Source: Ifrita kowaldi
Taxonomy: Eukaryota; Chordata; Aves; Passeriformes; Cinclosomatidae
Reading direction: 5' to 3'
Assembly: GCA_013398055.1 (NCBI GenBank)
Contig: VZRS01000476.1
Coordinates: 912,430-976,429, forward strand
Length of the DNA stretch: 64,000 nt
Below the pieces are notes generated by a model that was not told where the DNA came from, did not search any database, and saw only the letters and a program-made list of their open reading frames with translations. Positions within the stretch are counted from its first letter, which is position 1. Every line of letters starts with the position of its first letter. Position numbers and translations under genes: made by a program. Below are positions 12,031 through 26,000 of this stretch, in pieces.

Positions 12031-13585
12031 TAAAAAAATTATTGGATTTTTTAAAAAGTCAAACCATTAATGCTACCAAATGAGTTAAGGGGAAGGCATT
12101 ATGTGTGAGATTAAAACCAGGATTTGTGGGAGTGACTTGACCTTAAATTCAGTTAATACTGTGGTGACTTCCCCCACTTGGATAATCTGGTCTGGCAGAT
12201 TTCTCTTTCCTGCTTAGGACCCGAGATACTTTGAGCTTTCATTCCTTGGAAAGTGCCTGTAGTCTTCCCTACTTTTGTAAGTGAGAAAGCTGGGATTACA
12301 AGAGTATGTCCTCAACTGAGTGTTACTCAGCTCATACAAGAATATGTCACTTAACTGAGTGTTTCAATGCATGAGGAGCAGTGGTTGTCCTTTCTCTGTA
12401 TTCTTTATCCCATGGTGCAGTTGTTTTTTGTGGAACTTGCTTTCTTTATTGCAAAGACACTTCTTATTTGGGAAAGAAATACAACTAGTTGCATGTTAGA
12501 ATGACTCATTTCAGGAGGATCTTCCAATTTATTCTTACTGCATAATAAGGCCTTTCTGGCCTACGTGCACATTATTTCACAAGCCTGTTTTCCTCTGTTA
12601 CCTTATTTACAAATGGCTGCTAGAAAGTGGCAGTGGAGGCTTTACTTTTCCATTATACTCTTTTGTACTTCATGTTGCAATGAATTCTTTTGAAGTTCCA
12701 TTGTATTTATTGTTTTAAATGATTGAAGTCCAGAGTATTTTTTATTCTTAAGTGCAGATTTAAGCTAGATGATTTCAGAAATTATTAAAAAAAATGCGTC
12801 GGAAGACATCTTGTGTTGCTTATGTTTATAAAAGTTTTTTAATCATTGGGAAAAAAAATTGTTCTAATTTAAAGTAGTAAAATTGGGGGAAAATTACATT
12901 TATTCATATTTCATAAATAGCCTGTATAAGTCCTTCAAGCTGAAGATGGTTCTGAACTTCAGCAGGCTTTGGATCAGTGGCTCTAATAAATGAGTCTTCA
13001 GAAAAAATCTTTAATTCTTTTGAAAATCAGTTGTACCTATTCTGTTCTTTAATGCTGACTGCTTTTTGTATTATGTGCTAGAATATAAATAAATAACTTG
13101 AATTATATACTTTCTTCAGACTTTCTTTTGGAGAGATCCGTGTCAGGTTTAAGCAAAAATACCCCAAGCAACTAACATTTTCTTCAACTGTTAGAGTAAA
13201 AAACATACAAATACCAGTTCTTTGTGTAATGCAAGACCATATACGGTATAGAAAACCTGACATGCTGTTATATATGAAGTCACAACATGAAAATATGAAG
13301 AATGTAGTAAAAATAACTGTATTTTGAAGTTAAACACACAGTGGAAGTAGATAAGTTTGTTTCAGGAACAAATAGTTTATCTTTTTATACAACTCCTTTA
13401 TTCTTACTCAAATTTAGAGGGTGAAAAAACTTGGCCATTTAAAGGAAATCTGTGAAGAATGAGGCCTGCCTTTTTGAATGTCTGCAACTTGAAAGAGTTG
13501 TAGGTATGTCTCCAAAAACAGGCAAATAAAACTCTTTGCTGTAAAAGCAGTGCAAGTTGTGAATTTAAAAAAATGTAGATTTAAT

Positions 13586-13600
13586 AAAAAAAAAAAAAAA
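13586..13600 (+). repeat. A homopolymer run
   Basis: About fifteen A's preceded by AATAAA-like sequence. It could be the tail of an old retrocopy, but I see no recognisable body upstream, so it is called only as a simple repeat. Confidence 0.5.
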
Positions 13601-14253
13601 GCAAAACGAAAACAAGTTCTTGAGCTTCTTTCCATAGTAAGTCATGGACTGAAGTATAATTATACTTCATCTAGTATCTCCTTCCAGCATTAACAAACTC
13701 TGCCTGTTTTAAGAGTATTTTGTCTTCCTGGTGTGGTTTTGTTTTTTGTAGTTACCACGGGATTTTATCTGGAGCCTGGTAACCGCTGCTATAGCTGCAG
13801 CCATCTCTCTTTGGTGTTAGATCTATGACTTGAGAGTTTCTGGCATTCTGAGATCAATATTGAGGTGAACTTGTTCTTCTATTTCCTCCTTCCTTCCATA
13901 CACACATGTGATGATATAATTGTGTAAGTGGTTGCTGAAGCCAGAAGTTTTAGAAAATGATGGCAATCGCATGAATAGCATCGTTTCAGTAAATTAAATG
14001 AGAATGGCAGAGAAGGAATGGATACACTTTTAGACTTATTTTCCAAGTCCTATGTGCATGTTAGCAGAGGGTATTGCCAGACTGTATTGGCCATGAGCAG
14101 GTAGGGAATGTTGGGGATTTGAGCTAGAATGTAACACTTGGCCAAAAATAGTCTGAACCTGATTAGTCTGCAGCTGAGATTTGTGTAGCTGCTGTAAAAT
14201 GCTTTCTCACTCTGAAAATATGACACAGATTTAAAACCAGTTTTAACAGTATA

Positions 14254-15340
14254 AGTGAATCATTGAGGTTGGAAGGCACTTCTGAAGATCATTTAGTTCA
14301 GTAAACTGCAGCTGGCTGCCCAGGATGATGTCCAGGCTGGTTTTCACCACAAGTATGGAAACCCAGCAGCTTTTCTGGCAACTTTTTTTTCAGTGATTGA
14401 TGATGCTTATAGTAAAATTTGGGGTGGTGGTGGTGGTGATATTTACATGGGTTATCCTCTATTTCAGTTTGTTTCTGTGCCTCTTCTAATTTCATACTTG
14501 GCCTCCAGCTGGACCTCTTCCTGTTGTTCATAACCCCTTCAATTTCTGGTTCAGTTCACTGTCCATTTTTATCTGGTCCATACTTCATTAGTTTGTCCAT
14601 AAGAACATAATGGGAGACAGTGTCAAAAACCTTCCTGATGTCAGGGTAAAAGATACCGACTGCTCTTCTCTCATCCACCAAGCTAGTCAACTCTTTACAA
14701 ACAGCCATCAGGCTGATTAAGTACATTTTATTCTTGAGAAATCCACCTTCTTGTCCTTCGTACGTTTGGAAGCCTTTCTTGTTGCCCTACGTGTCCTGTA
14801 CCAGATGGAAGTCCAAGTGGGTTTAGGCTTTTGCGTGGGCTTTGGCATTCCTAACCCCTACCACTGCATGCTCAGACAGGGGCTTTGTTTTTTCTGGATC
14901 ACTTGGGTCATGCCTGTGATCTTTGTGCACTCCCTTTTACATTTGAGTTCAGTCAGAATCTTCTTGTTTGTCCATGCAGGCCTCCTGCCACCTTTGCTTG
15001 ATTCTTTGCACATTGGTAAGGACCATTCTTGAGCTTGTAGTAGGAGATCCATGAAAATCAACCAGCTTTCCTGGACCCCTCTTCTCTCCAGGACAGCCTC
15101 CTTTTGAAATTCTTCCAAGCTGATCACTGAGCAGTCCTGTTCTGCAGAAGTCCGGGACTCTGATGCTGTTGTTTGGCTTTGCTCTCTGCTCTGAGGATCC
15201 TGAATCTTGTTCACACTGTTGCCAAGGGGGCCCCTGAACTTCATGCTCCCAAGAATTAATTCTTCCTTTTCTGTAAATACAAGGTTTAGTAGATTGCCTG
15301 TTCCTTTTTGGAATCTGTCACCTGTGTCAGATTCCAAAAA
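14254..15340 (-). mobile_element. CR1-type LINE fragment, internally deleted
   Basis: Three pieces of a chicken-repeat-1 retrotransposon lie in minus-strand order. Reading from the right, 15337-14858 is open for 159 residues and matches the linker between endonuclease and reverse transcriptase of avian CR1 ORF2; telling stretches are NLLNLVFTEKEELI, RGVQESWLIF and GGRRPAWTNKK. Then about 14720-14560 encodes part of the reverse transcriptase (KVFDTVSHYVLMDKL, cognate of the AFDTVSHN block). Then about 14500-14254 resembles the CR1 3' end, including the GAATCATTGAGGTTGGAAGG form usually found at its terminus. The linker and RT block are only about 140 bp apart instead of the several hundred expected, so an internal segment is missing. 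Stops and shifts make it inactive. A short GGT repeat occurs at 14423-14438. Identification is from family knowledge, not an alignment. Confidence 0.85.
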
Positions 15341-17494
15341 CAGTAACTGTTAGCACATTCTGGAAACCTACTGGATTGCTTGTGTTCTGCTGTGATGTTA
15401 ATAAGATTATTAAAAATAATCTATATTTTATTGCATATGTTTTTGTGAATACCTTCTGAATTGGTCTTGTACAAGGTAAAGACCTTACAGACTGTTGGCC
15501 AGGGACTTGTGCAGGGGAATTAAATGCAGAGAAGAGGAAGTTTCGTTAGGGGATTAATCTGTTTCATCATATGACATAATTTGAAAGCCAGGATATAAAT
15601 TTGATAAGAAAAGCAGTGAAGGGGTTTGGAAAAGGACTGTTAAGTAAAACTGAAACAACAGCTTGCATTCCTGCAGTTAAGTAGTTTTTAGTTATTGTTC
15701 GATGTTGGTTTCATTTTTGAAATCTGGTTGAAAGTGCTTTTGCAGGTTGTGCTGTCTTCATGTCTTGCTGTGTCTTAGTGGAGTGCAGGTCTCCTATTGT
15801 CACTTGACACGTGGTATTTCGTGCAAACGCACCCAGGTCATGGAGCTTCTGCTGTTTGACCTGAAGTTGCTGTATGGTGATTTTTAAAAAAATAATTTCT
15901 CACTTGAAAGACAAGGTTTGGAAATACATTGTCCTTTTACAGACATAGTAAAAAATGAACGCAAAAGCCTCCAGAAGAGAGTCACTTCCCTAGTACCAAA
16001 TATTTTTGCACTGTCCAATTACTGTCACTTATGTAATGAGGAGCTTGGCATGTGTGTAGTAGTTCATGATTGATGGGTCACAGTCTGTGTACTCACACTT
16101 GGGATGAGACTGGTAAAATACATTCCTGAGATATACTATGAGCTTAATATGATGCTTGGTGAGTTTTTTGTTAAGGGTCAAGATCTGCTGCTGGCTGAAA
16201 GGAGGTTGTGGTGACACAAGGCAGACTTTCTGCTGAAATATAAGCAACTCCGAATTTTATTCATGTGACTTTGTTTGTTATATAGTCAATAGTCAACCTG
16301 TAGTTTTCCACTGATAGACCTCGTGCTTGTTTCTTGGTTTCTGCTAGTGTGTTGCTTTTCCCTCTATTCCACACATTCAGCTATGCTTGTTTTTCTTTCA
16401 TTTCTTTTTGAATGTTGTAGTTTTCTATAACTTGTTTTGTAGGATTTTTTGTCTGTAACATTAGGACTCCCCTGAGTACTGACAGAAGTCTGATACCTGA
16501 TATGTTATGATTGATTTAGGACTTGCTTGTTAAAATTGTATGCTTTTCTTGAAATGGTAATTTCATTAAGTTTCACTGGCACATTAATTTCAGACTTTGA
16601 ATGTAGCTCTCACAGGCTGTCTTGAACTTGTCGATGACATTTTGTGTGGTGTGTTCTTTTAACGTACAGAACACGTGTTGGTGGGATATACTGGCTTGGG
16701 TGGGTTTATGTACCATATCCTGGGTTTGTGCACCTGGATTTCTGGCTCAGGTTGTTTGTTTTGGTCTTTAGTTACTAAAAGTTTCTTTGAGATTTTAAGT
16801 GCTGGTACATTTATTCCATATTTACTAAGAATCTTTAGAGTGGGAATTTTTTACATTTTTAATTAATTTTGCACTGTAGCCCTGAACTTTTCAGTTGAAA
16901 GAATAAAAAAAGTCTTTGACCCTTTATTCTGTCCAGCTTTTTTAGAAAGGGAATCTGTTACTCATTAATGTACTTTGTGCTTAGTATTCAATATAGAGGT
17001 AAGTTTTTAATGTGTGACAGATTTTTCATGTTCAGTTAAGCTTTTGTCTGCCTTTGTATGTTGTCAGTCACACCTGCCATACGTCTTAAAAGTGAGTACC
17101 ACTTAATGCCCTCTCTTACCCCTTCTCATCCTATCCTCTTCCTACTGAACTGTTACTTCCTCCTCTGCTGGGGCTTTCATTCCATTATTTAGTGTGTGGC
17201 AAGACTTCCTCCTTTATTGAGTAGAAGACTTAAGAAAGGCCAGGGAATTAGATGCTGATTTTGCAACTCTGGAGGTCATTGTTCAAACAATTCGGTGAGG
17301 AGAAAGATATTAATATTACTATGAGTAGTGCTGGTGGTGTAATTGTTGTTGCTGTGGTGGTGTAGCATACCTGGTTGGTCAGTGTTCACAACATTTGTAC
17401 TCCGTGATCTCAGAACGTGTTGGTGTCATTGCCCATCTGTTCGCCCTCGTGTTCCTCCCAGAAGACTGTGCCCAGTGTTTGGCCCTTGCTGCAG
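15341..17494 (+). other. ARHGAP21: ARHGAP21 intron between two CR1 fragments
   Basis: AT-rich intronic DNA with no exon, RNA gene or repeat that I recognise. The open frames here are short and give no family resemblance. Confidence 0.55.
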
Positions 17495-17800
17495 GACATG
17501 GCAAACTGGAGAGAGGGAAGGTGTTCAGGCCTGGAGCACCTGCCTGGATAGGAGGCCACTGAGCCCAGCTTTGCTCAGCCTGACACAGGAAAGGCTGCAG
17601 AGGCAGCTGGATGGGCCCTTCGGCCTCTTGAAAGGGAAGGGATGAGAGAACGGGTGCGGTGAGGGAAACTCCAGCTGAATACAAGGAGAAAAAAATACTG
17701 TTCAGGGTGGTTAAACATTGGAACGGGCTGTGAGAGGTCCTGGAACTTTCCTCTTTGGAGACTTCTGGGACTTCATCACACGAAGACCTCAGCAGCCTTT
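17495..17800 (+). mobile_element. CR1-like LINE 3' fragment
   Basis: A GC-richer block in the AT-rich intron resembles the 3' portion of avian CR1 elements in the + orientation. Recognisable landmarks, in order, are GCCTGGAGCACCTGCCT (17530-17546), an AGGAAAGGCTGCAGAGGCAG stretch (17587-17606), and CAGGGTGGTTAAACATTGGA (17703-17722), which correspond to the well-known CR1 segments reading 'ggctggagcacctctcct', 'gagaaggctg' and 'gggtggtgagacactggaa'. Overlapping open frames on both strands (about 100 residues each) come from this GC-rich repeat and are not genes. The copy is heavily diverged and 5'-truncated. Confidence 0.7.
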
Positions 17801-20002
17801 TAATCAGCAGTCTCCAGTGTCAGTGATAAGAGCTGTGTATTTGTTCCTTTTTCTTGAAAAAGCCTTCTGGCCTGCTACATTGTAAAAAATCTGACATGCC
17901 CTTTCTAATAAAAATGAGGTGTTTCTTAATATAGTTATGTGAAGAAAAGGATACCTGTCTGTGCCTGCAGAGTTCTTTAAAAAATTGGAATTAGATTCAA
18001 TGAAAAACACTGGTGTGGAGCTTTTATTTATTTTTTTGTCCTGTGTCCCACCTGTATAATACCTCATGAAGATTATGTTTCAGTATAAAGTAAAACTCAG
18101 AGAAATTGTGCTGTTTTGGACTATGTTTTTTAGAGATAAAGGTGTTTTAGGGATAAGAAAAAAACAAAACAGATGATGGATCTTGGTTTTAAGCCTGTCT
18201 CAAGAACTTCAGTAAGATAACTGCAGAGGATGTGGCTTTTCATCATCCAGCACGAGTTTTTACTAGGGCGATGATTAGGTCAAATTTACCATTCCTCTTT
18301 ATTGTCTAACTTTGGAGGATGAAATTTTGATAAAGAAAGTGAGAATCGGGTCGACTTTCTTAGGAATGTTTTGTCTCTGTTTCCTGTGTTAACAACTTTT
18401 TTTGGATTCAGGAAAAATGAAGGTACAAATTTCCTTTCTGGAGTTTTCTTTCTTACTTTATCCTTACATTGGGGAATTCCAGGGATTGCATTTTAAACTG
18501 AGTTCTTGGATACCCTTTATATTTTTTTTCATTGTGCTTTAACTTCTTAGTGTAAACAGTTCTCTCTGTCAAGATCTTGGGAATAAGTAGTACAAAAGAT
18601 GGATCTGAGATCAGTGTGCTTCTAAGACTGATGATAAATCTGAAGGAAATGGTGAAGTTATGATTTAGGCCATTGTAGCACAGCTACCTTGCTAGGCCTT
18701 TATTTATTAGTGAGATCAGTGGATGGTGTTACTGATTTCCAAATAACATTACTTCTGTCACTGTTTGTGTACAGGGTTGGAGATAGGCCTGTGAGTAGCT
18801 CTCGACTTGGTGGGGTGGGACCCTATTGGCCAGAGTTTTGGTGTGGCTCTGATTATACCTTTTCATTAATAGTAACCACCCCAAAATATTTGTAAGCTAA
18901 AAAATGAGATTTTTCACAGCTTTGTCCTATGAAAGCTGACAAAATTGTTTGACTGAGTTAGAAATTAGGGGAATATATGAATATATCTCCACTCCCTACT
19001 GACTAAAGCTGAGGAAGTCCTTATTTCTAGAATTAGCTTCAGATGAGGCTTTTTATTTATTAATTTTCTGTTATGAATTGAGCAAAGATGATACTTCTCA
19101 GAAACCAGTTCCTTCTAGTTCATAGGGAATTTTCCTCCCATCTCCTCTGAGGCCTGGCTGGACTTCTGGTGGCATTCTTAGCAGTCTCTGGCTGAAGTGG
19201 TTCACTGAAGGGGCAAGCAGTAAGCTGTTAGGCTGGCCAAGCCCATCACTTCTAGAAATGTCATGTAGGCTTGAGAGATCATTTGGAAAGGGAAACTTAT
19301 TATTAGTTGGATATTTTGTGCTGATGAATGGTAATATGCTAATATAAGCAAACTTCTGCTTTTTGAGACGCCTCCTGCATTTAGGGAAGCAAACATTCTC
19401 TTTGTTTTAACCTTTCAGAGGATGCCCTGACTTTTTTCCCGAGAGTTTTGGAATGATGAATTGTGCCACCAGCATAGTGAGGTTTAAGACCATAATTCTA
19501 AGCGACACATCATTACTAAGATCTACTTAGATACCATCCCTGCGGAGCTGCATGTGTTGAGTCTGTGGTTTTTTGCAATCAGTGTATTTCCCTTTAGTGG
19601 TAAGCACTAAAAATTACCCTGGGTTCACAGTGTAATTGAAATGTTGAGGCCAGAGGGTGAAGCTATTGACTTCCTCTGTAAGTGTAATGGGACAGTGCTT
19701 CTAGTTGACGAAAAACAGGTCTTTGCCAGTGCTACAGTAGTGTTTTGCATACTGTTTGTTTTTGTCATAAAAGTTCCTTTTATCCTGTGGTTAAGAAATT
19801 AAGAGGTTTTAAATTCCATTGTATGAAAGAATTATTAACTATCATGTCAAGTCTCTTTCTTGCCACAGGTAATTTTATCTGTTACATACAGACAGATTCA
19901 GACACCTGGCTTCTCTGCACCTTTGATCATTTAGACATGCATTGCAGTAGTTTTACATAGTGCCTTTCACATTTCATCTGCAAATACATTCCACTGTCCA
20001 AG

Positions 20003-20083
20003 CTGTAAAAATAAGTGGGATTTTGGAGTACTCCTTTCTTCAACTGTAAAAATAAGTGGGATTTTGGAGTACTCCTTTCTTCA
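20003..20083 (+). repeat. 41-bp tandem duplication, two copies
   Basis: A 41-bp unit beginning CTGTAAAAATAAGTGGGATT (20003-20043) is followed immediately by a second copy (20044-20083) that agrees at every position until the last base. Near-identity of the two copies points to a recent duplication, or possibly an assembly artefact. Confidence 0.95.
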
Positions 20084-23000
20084 GCATAATGCTGCTTGCA
20101 GCATCTGACTGGTCTTTACTTCACTGTTTTGAATTTCCTAACTAGATGCTTAGACATGGAGCTATACCCCGTAAAGCGAAGTGCAACACTATCTTTGCTC
20201 TGCCTATATTTTGTGAATTTGAACTCTTGCTCCCTAGAAAAACATGATCTTTAGCTCTAGAGACATCCAGAAAATGGGGAAAGTACAGTTTAATCTCTTG
20301 GAAAATGAATGTTGATCAGAAAAAAAAAGTTTGTTGTTCTACCTGTACTCATTTAATTTTTTGCCAAGAATATGGCTGACTTCATAATTTTCAGTTATGC
20401 TACTTTTTTCCTAAAGAATGTATATAAGCATTGTAGGATTGAAAGGTATTAAAAGCAGTAGCCGACGGTTCTGCAAGTTTCTTCTTTTACTTTTGATGAA
20501 AAGATCACAATATCTGCATTTCTGTGGGATAAGTGCATGCTGAAGTAGCAGAAGGCAGCACGGGTGAAAATGCAAGGCTCATTTTCTTCAGGCAAAAGAG
20601 TGTCAGAAGCAAGTGATGTAATGGAGTGAAGAAGTAAAAATTCTTGAATCTGATTTATTTTGTTCATGGCATCAGTCTGCCCATCTGTTAGTTGCTCTGC
20701 AGTTGCTCTTGAGATCCCTGCCCAATTTTGGTCAAATTTCAAGGCAGGAAGAAGGTCTCAGTGGTAATGAAGTGCCTGGAAATTCAGATCCTCTCAGTAG
20801 GTAGATGGAAGAGAAGCCTCAGTTAATGCCTCGCACTGAAGGTGAGATGGGGGAGCTCTTGTGGCCAGTCAGCACATGCGTGACTGCCAAAAAAACATTC
20901 TTTCCTTTACAGGGGATCTGACAGGACGAAAGAAGATGAGGGGGAGTTACAAGATGCATGAGACCGAAGTCAGTTCTACTACTCATGTAGCAACTTGATA
21001 TGTTTAATTTGTTTCTAAAATAAACCTTAAGCCTTCTTAGAATTCCAAAGCTCCCTGGAAAATATATTAACTTCTTTTAAAGGGTATTTTCTTCCAAGTC
21101 AATCTACTTTTGGATGAATGAAGATTTTAGAGAAGAGGTGGAAATTTGCACAATGGTGGGGAAGAGCTTTGATCAAGTCCACATATTTTATAAAACAAAA
21201 AAATAATGGAAGTCATGAAAGTTAGTTTCAGATTGTGTCACATGACTGATCTGGTAACACTATGCAAAACTGGGCTTGTTCCTAATAGAAAAAATTATGG
21301 AAAAACTGAAGGAAAATATGAATCTTTGAATCTTTTCCAGTTACGTAAATTGCCTAGAGAGATTACTAGATACTATAGAGATTAATCTTTGAGGTTTTTT
21401 TAGAAAGACTGGAGTTTAAGCTTCTGAAAATGCAGCATATGGAAGCAAGGTTATAGGGTCTAAACTAAAATTTTATTTGTATACTTGATGTACAGGGAAC
21501 AGGGGTGTTTGATTTTATTGTTTGTTTGAGGTACCTCATCTTCATTCAAAGGAATGAAAGCTTCATCAAAGTTCTAGATGAGCCTCTGGCACTGTGCAAG
21601 TTAACAAAATTTGGGGACAGTCAGAAGAGAAAGCAGAAGTCACCAAGCTGTATTAGTTGACTAGCTGTTTTTATTTAACTCTTCTTCTCTTGCGAGTGAC
21701 AAAGTGGTGATACTTGTTTCTCTGCAGGGTTCTGTAGCTTGAGTGTGACAGGACTTCTCTGTACTGCATTATGGTGCCTGTAATCAATACAACAAATTGC
21801 CTGACAGATTTGAAAACCTAACCCGGAGTAGCTTTATTTGTAGCATTTGTTAGCTAATATATTTACACTTTATCCCCCTACAAAAGGAAAGTAGAAGTGC
21901 AGGTGTAAAGAGTGTTGCTGATTAGTAATCCAATATCTTAGTCTATGTCCCTTGCTCATGCATCTGCAGGAAAAAATGTGCTAACAAAGGACTTCAGACT
22001 GCACTGCGTAATTCAATGTAAATAATGTTTCTACGTGGCACCTTTGTCTGTAGCATTTGCATGACACTAACAATGTAGGAATTCTACTGAAGCTTTACAT
22101 TTATGAGACCACGGGTGGGAACAGGAGAAAGGTATTTTGGTTTTCAGTTGTGAAGAGTATTTCAAGATCTCTCTTGGTGTGGAGGTGAAGTGGCCAAGGA
22201 GGATGTTCAGCATACATGGGCCTCACCAGCTGGAGTGTAGCAGCCTTAAGCAAGTTTGCTCTAAGGGCTCTTGCTGCTATGGGAAACCTATGGGGAGGTA
22301 TTGAGGAGTATAATGTTCACTTACAAGTTTTTTTCTAGTGTTTTTAGGACATGTGTACAATGACTGATCTTTACTTGAATTTTGGGAGAGCAATTCTAAA
22401 AAAACCTCACATTGTCATTCTGAAGTCTAACACCTTGAAGAATTACTGCTGAGTTTGAAGCCTTTTGACTGATAGTGCAGATGGTAAAGTTTAAAATTAT
22501 AGAGATTGCCAATCTGTAAGGGTAAGTTATCATTTAACAGAAATATATTTTCATTACTCATGGAAAAAACCCTGTACGTTAAGAATAGCAAAATAAAGAT
22601 GTTCTGTGAAAATTAAGATCAATAATACTACGTAATCCGTTTTCCAGCATGCCAGAACTGATTTTCTGGGTTTGTTTTTTGGTTTTCAGTTCAGTCAGTG
22701 GTACTAGTTATGTGAAAGAAATGTTAGGAAATTTTGTATTGCGGTTGAGATTAGACTTGTGCTTTCTGAAGTTGGAGCTTACCTTTCTGACTGAGAGCTC
22801 GGTACAGTCCCTTTCTTGTTCCACTGGTGGACTTCCAGCTGAGGGAAAAGGAAGGCAGGGGAAGCAAAGGTGATTATTTTACTAGCTGATAAACTCTAGT
22901 TGCTTCACACATGCTCTAGTAATTTTATTTTAATGAAGATTTTATTTTCTCATTTTAGCTGGCTTCAGGAAGAGCTCAGCTATTCTGATTACCTGTTAGA

Positions 23001-26000
23001 TGAGACTGTGTTAACTTCAAGATTTGTACTTGGTGTTGAAGGACAGTTATGCTGTTACTCTCCATATATCAGAGTTGTGCTTTGAAGTAGACCATGTAGT
23101 CAAGTACTGAGAACCTACTGTTCTAATGGAAATGGGAGGATTTTATTGAAAAGGTCTTACTACTCAATAGTTCTTGTGTTTACCAACAGTAATATTTTTT
23201 AATTTTGGTTCTTTTTTTACAGTCTGAATGAAGACAAAGCGGGAATATGTCTGTGTCCTGGTCAGGCTGGCACCGTGTCTGGAGTGACATGGATGTTGCT
23301 TTCTGGGATTGCCTTTCAGGAAGGCAGTTCTCTGTACACAAACAGTTCAGCCTTCTGAACACTCCCTGGTCTCAATAAGAGGGTACTGGGCTGTAAGTTA
23401 AGGTGCATCGGTGTGGTCACAACTGCTGATTAGCTTTATGCTAGCGTTGTATTTAGAGATTGCTAGATTATTGAGAAGACTTAACTGTATTATAATGTAT
23501 TTGCTGTCTAAATAAATGCCACAGTAAATTGAAAGGATTTTCTTCATGATCACCAGAGTTAGCACTACATTTTCTCATGTGTTTCTATAGACATTAATGT
23601 ATGTAAGGATTCTATTTTATTACAATGGAAATTTTAGGATTCTGAAGCCCAGTGTTAAGCAGGCAAATAACTTACCTAGTTCCGGCTTTGTGCTGGGATC
23701 AGAAAACAGCAGAGCTGATCGCATGGCACTGCAGTGTAGCGAGGAGTGGGAAGACAACAGGAAGTCCCTGTTAGAATTCTTCCTGTGGTGGTGCTCATGC
23801 CAGTTGTGAAGGCATGTGTGTTCACATAGGATCACTAACACTGTCAGTGAAAAACATTTCTGTAAAAGAATATGTGTGTGCTGTTGATGCCAAAGCCATT
23901 ATATTTGATGTGATTTAATTTAGAGGTTTTTACCATCATTCCTGGGGGGAAAAAAAAAGAAGAAAAGAAAACATGCCTGTTTTCTAACTGGATAATGGCT
24001 GCATCATTTGCTGGTGTGTACAGTGTCTTCTAGAGATTCAGACATAATCTAGAAACAATTAGTAATGTATCTTACAATTGTTGTTTTCATAAGGACAAGT
24101 TAAGTGGTGGTGGATGGAACATTATGGTAGGAATAAGCATTACAGTATTTTTTTTCCATGTTTTGCTCAGACATGAAAAATTACCATGTAGAGAAAGTTC
24201 AAATTAAGTCACGTTGCATTTTGTCTTGGACTGGAGATGATGTAAAATAACCAGGTGAATAGTACTAATGTGATTTAAAATGCATTTAACAAATAGACTT
24301 TCGTAAAATTTTTGCTAGATTTTGCTGTTTTCCTCCTCTGCCGACATAAAAAACTAAGGATAGTGAGAGCAAGTGGACATTGAAACAAAACTGATATAGT
24401 TGTGTGGACACAGGGTTAGACAAACAGAAATTTTCACTGGAGCATGACATTTGCTATTCAGGAGCTTGCAGGTAGAAAGCAAGTGAGTGATCTGCTCTTG
24501 GGAGACATTGAGCTTGTGGGTAGCAGTGATGATAGCTTGAGTAAACTTACACGTTCTCAGGAGTTTGAGTTCATTAACATGGTAACTGTTACCAAGTGCT
24601 TAAGGATGTGACAAAAGTATACTTTGCATAGGAGTACATGTGGCTTTTATTTCTTACTCAGTCCCCACTAAACTTGGCTGTGCATTTCTTGAATAGAGCA
24701 GTGTTAGAAGCTTGCTTCCAGTTTCTGAAGATTGCCAGCTGCTTTACTAGAGTTCAGTTTGAGGAATCTGATCCTGTTTTATATCCAGTATATTCAGTTT
24801 TATGGGATAACATGCAAAATTATACTTTCCTGTAGCTGAAGCTAGTAAAAAGTCAGTTTTTGTTTGGATGTTGATTGTTCGCTGAAACAGAGAGGTCTGT
24901 GGCTGAGTATGTCAGATAAAGAAGAGAAAATGCTAAAAGTTGGTTAGAGAAAGGAAACACAGAACTAGTCCACTTAAAATAACTATGGTTACTATGGCTA
25001 GAATCCAAGGAAGTGAGCAGTTCTTGAGCTTAACTGGTGAACTGAACCGATTACTCAAGAGAAAAGGACTTTTCTTTGTCGTGACTCAAACTGTCACTTG
25101 ACAGATCAGTCCTGCTATCACATGTCCTTCTTGGAAGCAAACATGATGGTGAAGTTGTCTTGAGAGTGGATGCAGGAGAATTTTTGAAGAATTAGGCAGC
25201 CAAAGTGCTGAGTACCTCACTGCATGAGTTTTAAAAACAATTACTGGAACAGTTCTTTTTATATGATTTAGGTACTGTAAATTCGTGCGTGGGGTGGTGG
25301 AATGATGTGTTTACAAAATGAATCACAAAATACATTGTTGGATTCATCTAATGAGCTTTTACATCGATAAAATACAAGTTGCGTTTATGCTGAAGAAAAG
25401 TGACAATTATGCTAATCTCAGTTACCTTGTTCTGTCCTTAGTTTCTGAAGGAAGAGTGATGTCTCTTGTGTACTCCCTTAGTTTCTCGGTTATTGGACTA
25501 AAATACCAGTAGAATTGTAGCAGACTGGTATGCATGTGTTAAACAGCCTGAAATGGTACTGTGCTAGCCATTGTACCCTGCATTTTTGCCCCCTAAGGAT
25601 CTGTTGTGTTTCTAATTCTATGAACTGTGTTGCATCTTAAAAAAGGCGTTGATATAGAGGGAAGGAGACACTCCAGTTACTTTTTTCCCACCATGGAGAG
25701 AGATGGTTTTTGTATTTACTGTTTCTTCCTTTTTTTTTAATGTTCATAGGTTTTTGTAACAATTTCAGTGATAGGAAAGAATTCAAAATGGAATCATATT
25801 TCAACCTCTTCCTGCAGTTGACTTGGTTTGTAGGAACTTTTTTCCTTGTCAGTCTTTGTGACCTGAGCAGTGAAAACACTTTTTCTTCAGACATGTTTTT
25901 CCTTTTTTGTTCTTGCGCACTTCTCAATTTCATTTGCTAAAAACCCCCCAGATTTCCACCAGAGCTTCACCATCATCATTATCAGTCTACACTTTGTTGG

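Larger units (their letters stand above)
951..14253 (+). other. ARHGAP21: first part of the ~44.6 kb ARHGAP21 intron
   Basis: This is AT-rich non-coding sequence with no exon I can support. Open frames on both strands are short and resemble no family known to me. Landmarks are a possible recursive splice site at 3830/3831, a G/T-rich low-complexity tract at 7281-7388, another at 11941-12030, and a run of A's near 13586-13600. By eye the + strand carries more T than A and more G than C, as is common in transcribed introns; I did not count this. Confidence 0.6.

Noticed and set aside
20449..20742. Minus-strand frame of 97 residues
   Set aside because: Reads like ordinary protein composition but matches no family I know and has no supporting context.
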